From the NCBI RefSeq assembly GCF_040496035.1, contig NZ_JBEPJZ010000002.1, forward strand, positions 558,001 to 622,000: DNA of 64,000 bases. Direction: 5' to 3'. The notes beneath the pieces are model-generated. The model was not told where the DNA came from. It ran no database searches and worked only from the letters and a program-made list of their open reading frames with translations. The DNA comes from Agromyces sp. SYSU T00194 (GTDB lineage: Bacteria > Actinomycetota > Actinomycetes > Actinomycetales > Microbacteriaceae). How positions within the stretch are numbered: the stretch's first letter is position 1; each line of letters opens with the position of its first letter. The translations under genes and the position numbers were made by a program. Shown here one piece after another: positions 42,501 through 49,803 of the stretch.

Positions 42501-44817
42501 GCGGCGGCACCGGCACGACGGCGACGGATGCCTCGGCGGACGCGGCCCCGTCGGAGACCGTGTAGCCGAACTGGAGGGGCTCGGTGACGGCCTCCGACGC
42601 CGTGATGCGGAGCACCGCGTTGCCCAGCAGCTCGACCGTCACGAGGTCGCCGACCTCGCCGAGGTCGACGGACTCCACGGCCAGCACGCGGCCGTTCGGC
42701 GAGCTGTCGTTCGCCAGCACGGCCACCGTCGTGGGCTCGCCCGCACGGAGGTACGCGGTGTCGGTCACGGCGATCGGCGGCAGCTGCGCCTCCGGCTGCT
42801 CGAGCACGTCGACGCGGATGAGCCCCACGCTCACCGCGTCGCCCGCCGCGAGGTCGTACGTGAACAGGTGGCTGCCGACCTCGTTCGCCGAGAAGGCCAC
42901 GGTGCCGAGCTCGGTGTTGGCCACCACGTCGGCGCCGTCGACCTCCGCGACGCCGAGCAGCGAGAGCGGAGAGCCCGACGGGCTGAGGTCGTTGGCGAGG
43001 GGTTCGAGCAGCACCTGCTCGCCGGCGAACACCTGCGCGTGGTCGGGCGTGCCCACGGGGTTCAGGCTGCCCGTCGGCCGCACGTCGACCGTGAGCGTGC
43101 CGGTCGCCGTCGCGGTGCCGTCGGAGACGACGAACTGCACCTCCTTCAGGCCGATCTCGCCGGTGCGGTGCACGAAGGTCACGTACCCGTCGGGGCCGAA
43201 CCGCACCGCGTCGCCGCTGGTCGGGGACGCGTTCACTAGGAACAGGTCGTCGCCGTCGGGGTCGTTCCAGTCGCCGAGCACGTTGTAGGTGATCGAGCGG
43301 CCCTGCTCGACGCTCACGGCCGCCTCGCGGTGCGCGACGGGCGGCAGGTTCTCGCCGAACGGCCGCACGGCGAGGTCGACCTGCGCCTCGGCCACGCCGA
43401 GCCGGCCGTCGTCGACCGTGTACCGGAACGACACCGTGCCCGACGCGCCCGGCGCCGGGGTGAACTGCAGCGCGCGGGCGCCGTCGACGAACTCGAGCCG
43501 GCCCGCCGATTCGGGGATCTCGCTCGTGCCCGAGATCGTCAGCACGTCGCCGTCGGGATCGGTGTCGTTCTCGAGCACCTCGAGGATCGTCGCGCGGCCC
43601 GGCCGCACGCCCAGCTCGTCGTCGCGCGCGGTCGGCGGACGGTTCACGTCGGTGCGTTCGGCGAGGGTGTCCTCGAAGGACTGCGTCGAGCTCTTCTCGT
43701 CGCCCACCTCGTCGTCGTACTCGACCGGCGGGGTCACCTCGTCCCAGTTGTCGACGAGGCGCATGTCGGCGTCGACCAGCCAGGTGTCGCCGTTCGAGAG
43801 GTTGTTCAGGGCGAGCACGTCGCGGTTGCGGCGGAACTCGAGCTCCGATCCCGCCGTCGGCTGCTCGATGCGGTATCGCTCCGCCTCGCCGCCGTCGCAG
43901 GCGAACAGGTAGGCCTGCGCGAGGGCCCACGCCCCGTGGGCGCACCCGTCGAGTCGCACCGGAGCGGACGCCTCCGCAGGCGTCGACGCGGGCACGTCGA
44001 GGCCGGCGTCGAGGGCCGTCGCCGCCCCGCCGTCGAGCGGCACGTCGACGAGGCCGGTCGTGGTCGCGACCAGGACGCCGTCGTCGGCGTCGCCGGGCTG
44101 CTGGATGCGGAGCGCGGTCTCGTCGAGCGCGCGCGCCGCGCCGTCGACGACGATCGCGTTGGCGTCGCGGTCGAGCACGACCGGCACGTCGCCGACGGCG
44201 GTGAGCTCGTGGTCGCCCAGGGCGGGCAGCCGCGTCGCCGACGCCTCCGCGTCGCCCTGGTCGATGCGCACCAGCGTGCGCTGCTCCGGCGAGGTCGCGA
44301 ACACGGTGCCGTCGCGGGACACGACCACACGGGCGCCCTCGCCGAGCGCGGCCACCGGTTCGGCGTCGGCGGTCGAGAGCGCGAGGTCGCCCGCGGCATC
44401 CGTCACCCACAGCTCTCCCGCGGGCGACAGCACCGCGAGCGTGCGCCCGCCGAACCGCACCTGCGAGCCGGGCGGCACGTCGACCCGCTGGCCGAGCGTC
44501 GTGAATGCCGGGTCGACCCGCTCGACGGCGCCGACGGACTCGTCGTAGAGGAAGACGTCCTCGCCGTCCTGCAGCACGTCGAACGCGTTCGAGGCGGCGT
44601 TCACCGCGCCGTCCAGTTCCTCGATCTGGCGGTTCAGCCGCCCCGCGAGGAGCTGCTCGCCGTTCGTGACCCAGACCTCGCGTGCCGTCAGGTCGACGTC
44701 GGCGACGGGGAATCCGCGGTGCAGGACCGCCGCGCCCAGGGTGCCGCTGGCGAGCACCGAGAGGATCACCGTCGTGGCCGTGCCGCGACGCGCACGGAGC
44801 CAGGAGGTGATCGTCAT
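39511..44817 (-). CDS. Giant Ig/cadherin-like repeat and FN3 surface protein
   Basis: A 1,768-residue protein. Residues 12-32 form an uncleaved-looking membrane anchor (TATTVILSVLASGTLGAAVL) after a basic cytoplasmic stub. Residues ~40-440 are beta-rich, possibly a propeller. About eleven tandem repeats of Big_9/cadherin-like type follow, each with a form of VxVLANDSDPxGxPL (acidic, possibly calcium-binding). Two FN3 domains lie near 1472 and 1567. The C-terminal domain from ~1666 has a CSGC pair (SPTSCSGCRYVGIDYHDF) and no sortase motif. ATG 44817 is chosen for the membrane helix and the GAGGAC site upstream; the frame is open further up. Neighbouring kinase, FHA, MoxR and DUF58 genes suggest regulated display or assembly. 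Confidence 0.9.
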   Translation of the reverse strand: MTITSWLRARRGTATTVILSVLASGTLGAAVLHRGFPVADVDLTAREVWVTNGEQLLAGRLNRQIEELDGAVNAASNAFDVLQDGEDVFLYDESVGAVERVDPAFTTLGQRVDVPPGSQVRFGGRTLAVLSPAGELWVTDAAGDLALSTADAEPVAALGEGARVVVSRDGTVFATSPEQRTLVRIDQGDAEASATRLPALGDHELTAVGDVPVVLDRDANAIVVDGAARALDETALRIQQPGDADDGVLVATTTGLVDVPLDGGAATALDAGLDVPASTPAEASAPVRLDGCAHGAWALAQAYLFACDGGEAERYRIEQPTAGSELEFRRNRDVLALNNLSNGDTWLVDADMRLVDNWDEVTPPVEYDDEVGDEKSSTQSFEDTLAERTDVNRPPTARDDELGVRPGRATILEVLENDTDPDGDVLTISGTSEIPESAGRLEFVDGARALQFTPAPGASGTVSFRYTVDDGRLGVAEAQVDLAVRPFGENLPPVAHREAAVSVEQGRSITYNVLGDWNDPDGDDLFLVNASPTSGDAVRFGPDGYVTFVHRTGEIGLKEVQFVVSDGTATATGTLTVDVRPTGSLNPVGTPDHAQVFAGEQVLLEPLANDLSPSGSPLSLLGVAEVDGADVVANTELGTVAFSANEVGSHLFTYDLAAGDAVSVGLIRVDVLEQPEAQLPPIAVTDTAYLRAGEPTTVAVLANDSSPNGRVLAVESVDLGEVGDLVTVELLGNAVLRITASEAVTEPLQFGYTVSDGAASAEASVAVVPVPPLVTHQPPVAVPDSATVRAGDIATVAVTDNDVHPDSAPFHVAAELAETSDAGGLAFVTGDTVRYQAPDEPGTHRVWYTIEDEFGETATTSVTFTVTPGGDSSAPIPSPLTARTFAGSTVEVEVPLDGIDPDGDSVLLRGVTSPPSLGRVVDSTSTSFTYEAFAGSTGTDAFDYEIVDTSGAVATGTVRIGVIGRPDVTPPPNAVDDVVELRPGRTASIDVLANDSDPSGYPIRVDEQLANVDPALEAEVRANRVVVTAGEQEGGFSLRYEVTNGHGGADAAYVQVKVSEDARIEPPSAEDQVIEPEQVLDVDTVTVHPLDDAQNPGGLVDDLVVTLEGPNAGSGTVLPNGAIRVTPTDRRQAVAYRLTNEIDDLSAMAFVIVPPVPDPDALAAEDEPEEEQFPLPYLADIGEQFVRMNGSISWSLGDVVVVPSGRPVEVLSAEATNAAAGPVLVDPATLAYAPAPDYRGQASVTFRVTDAAGTDAQDERTAFLTIPVTVGAADFTDVPPTFTPRTVEIEAGEEPVQVDLRDSSAHPNPDVLARLGYGGLSGATDEVTAQLDGSILTLAAPLGVQPGAAATISFTVGYDEFQVPGSVDVIVVSSSRPKPEAVDDQVEMTRSQGRQVDVLANDFNPFAPEPLRIVDAQIDQASVGSNASATFTESSVQVTTGASFTGTLSVVYRIQDATGDPARETQGRLTVVVRDAPDAPAAPTAAPGDGGATVRWQAPATNNSPITGYTLHWTGGGSKAFGAGAAGTDQAIGGLSNGSSYQFWVTATNAIGTSAASPKSTAVVPFGVPTAPRNVTLTASDTGNGRLNMSWAAPADNGGRAVTEYRWRFTEGSGASGTTTSRSDAITGSNGTRYRYEVRACNARGCGPWAASNRDTPTAPPPPEPGGTIFKGSISPTSCSGCRYVGIDYHDFPSGSYRITTFINGSNGGLTENTYSMGTNGSIVIWNSLGIRNDDRIQVRFTRVGNGAVYWSDPITNWDSLPARGGTP

Positions 44818-44938
44818 GCGTGCGTCCTCGGTCCTCTCTCCGGTCGTGTCGCGCGCCGGCACGCACCCGCGCCGCGCACGCTCGGCACCGATGCCGTGAG
44901 GAAACCTAACATGCCGGACGCCCGGATCCGGATGGGCA

Positions 44939-45655
44939 TCAGTCCCCATCCACAGGCGCCGCCTCGGCGGCCGCCCGGTCGAGCAGCGGGAGGTCGTCCC
45001 GGCTCACCAGCCGGGTCGCCACCGCGTACTCCACGAGGCGCGCCCGACGGTTCACCGCGAGCTTGCCGCGCCCGCCGCGGAGACCCGACACGCCGATCTT
45101 GTCGAGCTTGTCGCACACGTTGTCGAGCTTGCGGTTGAACGTCGTCATGCTCCAGCCGAGCCGGTCGGCGGCCTGCGCCGACGACGGGATCTCGCCGCGA
45201 CCCGGGATCGACTGCGTGAGCACCCCCTCGGCCAGCGCGACGATGAGCTGCCGCTGGCTCGTCGTCAGGGTCACGGGCAGCACGGTCGTGCCGCCGACCT
45301 CGGCCTGCGCCGAGACCGACGTGCGGAAGAAGTCGCCGCCCGCCTCGATGGTCAGGTCGTAGGTCGTGGAACCGGCACTGAACATGACGTGGAGGGTCTC
45401 GAACACGACCGGGATGCGCGCGCCCGGCGCGAGCCACGCCTGCACCGCGCCGGTGGCATCGGTCACGGTGGCGGTCAGCAGGTGCCCCGCGTTCGCGAGC
45501 CACCAGAGGCCGAACTCGTCGGAGAGCGTGAGGAACGTGCGGTGCAGGTAGGGGTTCTCGTCGATCACGAGGTCGCCCTCGCGACCCATGCGGAACCGGG
45601 TGCCCGGCTCCACGACGTACTCCTCGCCGCAGAACTCCACCCGCAGCGGTCTCAC
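44939..45655 (-). CDS. FHA-domain protein with C-terminal helix-turn-helix
   Basis: A 238-residue soluble protein. The N-terminal half is an FHA-like phosphothreonine-binding fold (VEPGTRFRMGREGDLVIDENPYLHRTFL; the usual S-R-x-H is altered to L-H-R). From about residue 130, LTTSQRQLIVALAEGVL, AADRLGWSMTTFNRKLDNVCDKL and GKLAVNRRARLVEYAV form a winged-helix-like DNA-binding unit. It may turn kinase activity into transcription. GTG 45655 gives the GTGA overlap with the kinase stop; GTG 45664 is the alternative. The 121-bp gap (44818-44938) to the giant gene could hold a promoter or its target site. Confidence 0.75.
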   Translation of the reverse strand: MRPLRVEFCGEEYVVEPGTRFRMGREGDLVIDENPYLHRTFLTLSDEFGLWWLANAGHLLTATVTDATGAVQAWLAPGARIPVVFETLHVMFSAGSTTYDLTIEAGGDFFRTSVSAQAEVGGTTVLPVTLTTSQRQLIVALAEGVLTQSIPGRGEIPSSAQAADRLGWSMTTFNRKLDNVCDKLDKIGVSGLRGGRGKLAVNRRARLVEYAVATRLVSRDDLPLLDRAAAEAAPVDGD

Positions 45656-47418
45656 GGGGTGCACCCGCGGACGGGATCGGACAGCCTGCCACCGCGCTGC
45701 ACCTGCACGTCGATGCAGGTGGTGACGCCGTCGACGACGGATGCGACGACGACGCGGTCGACCCCGGGCTCGAGCACGGCCGGCGCGCCGGACCCGTCGG
45801 CCGGCGCCCAGCGGAAGCGGTCGCCCTCGACCGCGTCGGTGTTGGCGAGCGTGAACACGGCGTCGCCGTCGACGACCTCCGCGGTCACCTCGGGCGCGGG
45901 CACCGCGACGCCCGCGACCGCGCTGCCGGACGAACCGGGCGCGGCGTCGTCGCCCGCCGGGGCGAGCCCCTCGCCGAGCAGCACCGCAGCGGCGATCGAC
46001 GCGCCGACCACGAGGACGGATGCCGCCGCGATCCAGGCGCCGACGCCCGCGCGCCGTCGCGCTGCGGCGGCGGGGCGCGTCGGAAGCTCGTCGGTGGTGC
46101 GGTCGTGTGCCTCGGTGCCGGCGCGGGTCGCGCCACGCAGGACCGTGCCGTCATCGATGACCGCGTCGGAGTCGGCCTGCCGGGCGCCCGCGGCGTAGCG
46201 CCGGGTCTGGGCGGCGACGGAGCGGACCTCGCGCACGCGGGTCGCATCGTCCTGCTCGGCCGGGCGTGCGGCGGGCGCCGGCGGCGGCGGCGCGATCGCC
46301 GACGCGGGCGCGGGCGGCGCGACCGCGGCCGGCGGCTGGGCGATCACGGGCGTGACCGCGCGTGCCCGTGTCGCGTCCTCGTCGCCGAGCGGCTGGGCGA
46401 TCACGGGCGTGACCGATCGGGCGCGGGTGGGATCGTCCTCGTCCCCCGCCGTCACGGGCGACGCACCCGGACCGGGGCGCTCGTCGACGACGCCCGCGGC
46501 GCGCGGGACGTCGATCGGGGTCGGCGCGTAGCCGAGCTCGAGTTCGACCCGCTGCAGCGCGCGGGCGAACTCGACCGCGCCCCGGTAGCGCTGCGAACGT
46601 CGCGTCGCCATGCCGCGGGCGAGCACCGCGATGAGCGACGCGGGCACGTCGTCGCGCTCGATCGGCGTGATCGCGCCGCGTTCGATGCGCCCGATGAGGT
46701 CGAGCGTGCCGTTCGGCCGCCCGACGATCTCGAACGGGGTGCGGCCTGCGAGGAGCGTGTGCACCGTCGCCGCAAGGGAGAACACGTCGCTGCGGGCATC
46801 CGGTCGGGGCACGTCCTCGAACATCTCGGGCGGCGACCACGGCACCGACATCCCGACCGCCGACCGCGTGCCCGACGTGCCGTCGCCCGACGACGGCACG
46901 CTCGTGGTGGTGTGCACCGGCAGCTCGTCGTCGAGGGCCGAGGAGATGCCGAAGTCGGTGAGCGCGGGCCAGCCGTACCCGTTGGTGAGCACGTTCGCCG
47001 GCTTGATGTCGCGGTGCAGGATGCCGGCGGCGTGCGCGGTCGCCACCGCGCCGGCGATGCGGATGCCCGTGCGCAGCGCGTCGTCGACCGCGAACCGCTC
47101 GCGCTTGTAGCGCTCGGCGAGGCTCGGGCCCTCGCAGTACTCCATGACGAAGTAGGGCCGCCCGTCGGGCGCGACGTCGGCGTGGTGGATCGTCACGATG
47201 TACGGGTGGGCCGACAGCTGCGCCATGACGTTCGCCTCGGCGACGAAGTCGGCCCGGACGTCGCCGTCGAGCGAGTCGGTGAGCAGGACCTTCACCGCGA
47301 CGCGGCGGCGTGGCAGGTGCTGCTCGTAGAGGTGCACGTCGGAGAACCCGCCGGAGCCGAGCACGCGGGTGAAGGTGAGGCCGGGCAGGTCGGGTGCGGC
47401 CGCGGGCGCGCGCCTCAC
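45652..47418 (-). CDS. Membrane Ser/Thr protein kinase (PknB/Hanks type)
   Basis: A 588-residue kinase. The N-terminal Hanks domain has the glycine loop LGSGGFSDVHLYE, Lys in RRVAVKVLLTD, HRDIKPANVLTN, DFGISSALDD and WSPPEMFED, so it should be active. A long Pro/Ala-rich linker contains repeated TRARxVTPVIAQP units with many possible phosphothreonines. One membrane helix (about 461-483, AWIAAASVLVVGASIAAAVL) leads to an extracytoplasmic domain of about 100 residues with two cysteines, a possible ligand sensor without PASTA repeats. The start GTG 47418 overlaps the FHA gene stop as GTGA. Confidence 0.9.
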   Translation of the reverse strand: MRRAPAAAPDLPGLTFTRVLGSGGFSDVHLYEQHLPRRRVAVKVLLTDSLDGDVRADFVAEANVMAQLSAHPYIVTIHHADVAPDGRPYFVMEYCEGPSLAERYKRERFAVDDALRTGIRIAGAVATAHAAGILHRDIKPANVLTNGYGWPALTDFGISSALDDELPVHTTTSVPSSGDGTSGTRSAVGMSVPWSPPEMFEDVPRPDARSDVFSLAATVHTLLAGRTPFEIVGRPNGTLDLIGRIERGAITPIERDDVPASLIAVLARGMATRRSQRYRGAVEFARALQRVELELGYAPTPIDVPRAAGVVDERPGPGASPVTAGDEDDPTRARSVTPVIAQPLGDEDATRARAVTPVIAQPPAAVAPPAPASAIAPPPPAPAARPAEQDDATRVREVRSVAAQTRRYAAGARQADSDAVIDDGTVLRGATRAGTEAHDRTTDELPTRPAAAARRRAGVGAWIAAASVLVVGASIAAAVLLGEGLAPAGDDAAPGSSGSAVAGVAVPAPEVTAEVVDGDAVFTLANTDAVEGDRFRWAPADGSGAPAVLEPGVDRVVVASVVDGVTTCIDVQVQRGGRLSDPVRGCTP

Positions 47419-48869
47419 GACTGCTCGACCACGGTCAGCTCGTGTCCCCCGCCGAGGTCGATGACCGTGCCGGCGATCACCGGGGTCGGCTCGCCGCCGC
47501 GAAGCTTCAGGGGTGCGCGTCCCGGCAGCCGCACCACGGTGCCGTTGCGGGACTCGAGGTCGGTGACCACCACGGTGCCGCCCTCGACGGCGACGCGGAA
47601 GTGGCTGCGCGAGATGTCGGGATCGCCTCGGCCGACGAGCACCGCGCGCGACGGCCGCGCCGCCGCGTGGCGGTCGACGGCCGGCGCCCGGCCGACCAGG
47701 AGGCCCTCGCCGACGGCCTCGACCACGCCGTCGGGCAGCCGGAGGGCGAAGGTGCCGCCGGCGGCCACGACCGATGCGGCTGGCGGTCCGACCGATGCGG
47801 CAGGCGGTCCGACCGATGCGGCAGGCGGTCCGACCGGCGCCGCGGCGCCCGCCGCGAGCCGGGCGGCCCGCACGTCGGCGCCGAGGACGGTCATGCCGTC
47901 GTGGTCGGTGTCGGCGGGCCCGCGTTCGGGCGTGGGCGCCGTCGCGGACCGTGGTCGCTCGGGCCGGTCGCCGCTCACGAAGGCCGGCACCTCGATCGTC
48001 GTGCCGGAGCCGGAGATGGAGCCGGCGCGTGCCGTCGGCCGCGTCGCACCCGCGACCGGCGGCAGTGGCGCAGGAGCGGCCGGCACGCCGATCGGCGCCG
48101 CTGCGCCGCGGAGCGCGGTCGGGGCGGGCTCGGGCGCACCAGCGGCGCGGACGGCCGTCGCGTCGTCGACCGATGCGGGGTCGTCGACCGATGCGGGGTC
48201 GTCGATCGGTGCGGCCGCGTCCGGGCGCCCGTCGGCATCGGCGTCGTCGGGCCGGGCGGCACCGTCCTCCGGCTCGGGGACGACGGTGCGTTCGGGGACG
48301 ACGGTGCGTTCGGGGATGACGGTCTGCTCGGACGCGAGCGCACCGGCGCCGGGGGCGTCCGTCTCGTCGCCGTCCGAGGCGGGCGCCTCCGCGCCGTCCC
48401 GGGCGCGCGCGCCCGGGGGCATCCCCTCGCCTTCCGGGGTCCATGTCACCGCGCGGGCCGGCACGATGCCCGCGACCACCGGCAGTCCGTGCTCGACCGG
48501 GTCGTCGTCGGTGCCGGCGAGGTGCGCCCGGACGCCGTTCGCATGCGGCACCACGCGTTCGGCCCACGTGGAGACCCCGGCGCCGTCGCAGTCGACGTCG
48601 CCGTCCGCGGTCGCGACCCGCGCAGCGGCCCCGCGCGCGATGACGCGGATCACCGGGACGCCTGCCTGCTCCTCCGCGGCGGCGAGCAGGAACGGCGGGG
48701 TCGCGCCCAGGCCGCCGGCCGTGAGCGCCTCGAGCACGGCCGGGAGCGCCGCATCCGCACCGGCGAGGGAGCGCAGCAGCTCGCGCGCGCCCGCGCCGTG
48801 CACGGCGAGCAGGCGAGCGTCGTCGACGGCGACGAGCCAGCCCCCGGCGTCAGGCAGGTAGTGCTGCAT
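47415..48869 (-). CDS. FHA-domain protein with unknown N-terminal domain
   Basis: A 484-residue soluble protein. Residues 1-145 form a compact Ala/Val-rich domain (MQHYLPDAGGWLVAVDDARL) I do not recognise. Residues 150-370 are a disordered Pro/Ala/Asp linker with Thr-containing peptide repeats. The C-terminus is a good FHA domain: LLVGRAP, SRAVLVGRGDPDISRSHFRV and DLESRNGTVVRL, with the phosphothreonine-contacting Arg, Ser and Asn. The linker threonines (VVPERT, VIPERT) look like kinase sites. It overlaps PP2C by 20 nt and the kinase by 4 nt, so it is probably the adaptor of that pair. Confidence 0.82.
   Translation of the reverse strand: MQHYLPDAGGWLVAVDDARLLAVHGAGARELLRSLAGADAALPAVLEALTAGGLGATPPFLLAAAEEQAGVPVIRVIARGAAARVATADGDVDCDGAGVSTWAERVVPHANGVRAHLAGTDDDPVEHGLPVVAGIVPARAVTWTPEGEGMPPGARARDGAEAPASDGDETDAPGAGALASEQTVIPERTVVPERTVVPEPEDGAARPDDADADGRPDAAAPIDDPASVDDPASVDDATAVRAAGAPEPAPTALRGAAAPIGVPAAPAPLPPVAGATRPTARAGSISGSGTTIEVPAFVSGDRPERPRSATAPTPERGPADTDHDGMTVLGADVRAARLAAGAAAPVGPPAASVGPPAASVGPPAASVVAAGGTFALRLPDGVVEAVGEGLLVGRAPAVDRHAAARPSRAVLVGRGDPDISRSHFRVAVEGGTVVVTDLESRNGTVVRLPGRAPLKLRGGEPTPVIAGTVIDLGGGHELTVVEQS
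47765..47836 (-). repeat. 21-bp tandem repeats in the FHA protein linker
   Basis: The unit GGCGGTCCGACCGATGCGGCA occurs at 47782-47802 and 47803-47823, with partial copies on both sides. It encodes repeated VGPPAAS heptapeptides in the disordered linker. Copy number should vary between strains. Confidence 0.85.
48163..48325 (-). repeat. Two short 18-bp tandem arrays in the FHA protein linker
   Basis: One array has TCGTCGACCGATGCGGGG at 48163-48180 and 48181-48198, plus a degenerate third copy (DDPASV peptide). A second has GACGACGGTGCGTTCGGG twice plus a degenerate copy around 48279-48325 (VVPERT peptide). Both expand Thr/Ser-containing peptides in the linker. Confidence 0.75.
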
Positions 48870-49752
48870 CCCGGCCCCCGTCCCTGGGCGTGGTGGTCTC
48901 CTCGACGTCGGACGTGTCGAGCCGGTCGCGCGTGGCCTCGGGGTCGTCGTCGTCGCCGTCGACGAACGACTCGACGACGACCGCCGTCACGTTGTCGCGT
49001 CCGCCGTGCTCGAGGGCGGCGTCGACGAGGCGCTGCGCCAGGTCGGTGGCATCGGGCGCGGTCGCGAGGACCTCGGCGATCGAGGCGTCGTCCACCTCCT
49101 TGCTGAGGCCGTCGCTGCAGACGAGGTAGGTCTGGTGCCCTGCGACGGGGATCAGCCAGGCATCGATCTCGACCGTGTCGTGGGCACCCACGGCACGGGT
49201 GATCACATTGCGATCGGGGTGCGACTCGGCCTCCTCGGGCAGGATCAGCCCCGAGTCGATGAGCTCCTGCACGGCCGAGTGGTCGACGCTGACCTGCTCG
49301 AGCGTGCGCCCGTTCCAGCTGTAGACGCGCGAGTCGCCGACGTTGAACGCCATCCAGTTCAGGCCGGACGCCTCCCCCGCGTCGACGAGCGCGACGCCGG
49401 TGAGCGTGGTGCCCGCCATGGCGAGACCCTCGTCCCCCGGGGTCAGCTCGCGGACCGCCCGGTTCGCGGTGTGGACGGCGTCGAGGATGCGCTCGGGCGT
49501 CGAGACCTCCCCCGCGGCGATGTGGGCGGCGAACGTCTCGACGACCGCGCGGCTCGCCGCGTCGCCGCGCGCGTGCCCGCCCATGCCGTCGGCGACGAGG
49601 AACACGGGCGGCTCGGCCAGCAGGGAGTCCTCGTTCACGCGACGGACCGCGCCGACGTCGGTGGCAGCGCTGTACTGCAGGCGCACCGCGCCGTCGGCCG
49701 TCGCCAGCTCGCGCTCGCCGTTCACCGCCACGTCACTCCGGGTTCGATCCAT
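48850..49752 (-). CDS. PP2C family Ser/Thr phosphatase (PstP-like)
   Basis: A 300-residue soluble phosphatase that should reverse the neighbouring kinase. The metal-binding motifs are complete: ATDVGAVRRVNEDSLL, FLVADGMGGHARGD, NVGDSRVYSW, LVCSDGLSKEV and GGRDNVTAVVV. I chose ATG 49752 rather than ATG 49779: the extended -10 box TGCTAGCGT (49783-49791) puts the transcription start around 49776, inside the longer version, and GGGG then lies 8 nt before ATG 49752. It opens the eight-gene locus, and its end overlaps the FHA gene by 20 nt. Confidence 0.93.
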   Translation of the reverse strand: MDRTRSDVAVNGERELATADGAVRLQYSAATDVGAVRRVNEDSLLAEPPVFLVADGMGGHARGDAASRAVVETFAAHIAAGEVSTPERILDAVHTANRAVRELTPGDEGLAMAGTTLTGVALVDAGEASGLNWMAFNVGDSRVYSWNGRTLEQVSVDHSAVQELIDSGLILPEEAESHPDRNVITRAVGAHDTVEIDAWLIPVAGHQTYLVCSDGLSKEVDDASIAEVLATAPDATDLAQRLVDAALEHGGRDNVTAVVVESFVDGDDDDPEATRDRLDTSDVEETTTPRDGGRDAALPA

Positions 49753-49782
49753 CGGGCGCCCCGGTCGCGGCGCCGGCATCCC

Positions 49783-49791
49783 ACGCTAGCA
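49783..49791 (-). promoter_or_regulatory. Extended -10 box of the kinase/surface-protein locus
   Basis: Minus-strand TGCTAGCGT fits TGNTANNNT and lies in the 51-bp gap between terC and PP2C. It nearly equals TGCTAGCCT at the leucine leader. No -35 was recognised; an extended -10 can do without one. Confidence 0.5.
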
Positions 49792-49803
49792 AGTCATGCG
49801 GAC

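Noticed and set aside
39223..43239. Long plus-strand frame opposite the giant Ig protein
   Set aside because: Its composition is that of a reverse-complement shadow, while the minus strand encodes clear repeated domains.
44818..44949. N-terminal extension of the giant protein
   Set aside because: The upstream in-frame residues are Arg/Pro-rich and unlike a signal region; ATG 44817 gives a basic stub plus membrane helix with a ribosome binding site.
47765..47836. Regular short repeats, considered as a CRISPR
   Set aside because: Units are contiguous 21-mers without spacers and are in frame within a protein linker.
49753..49779. Longer PP2C start at ATG 49779
   Set aside because: The extended -10 box places the transcript start at about 49776, inside this extension.
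34874..49791. Type VII (ESX) secretion locus
   Set aside because: FHA, kinase and PP2C occur near ESX loci, but no WXG100, EccC, EccD or mycosin-like gene is present.
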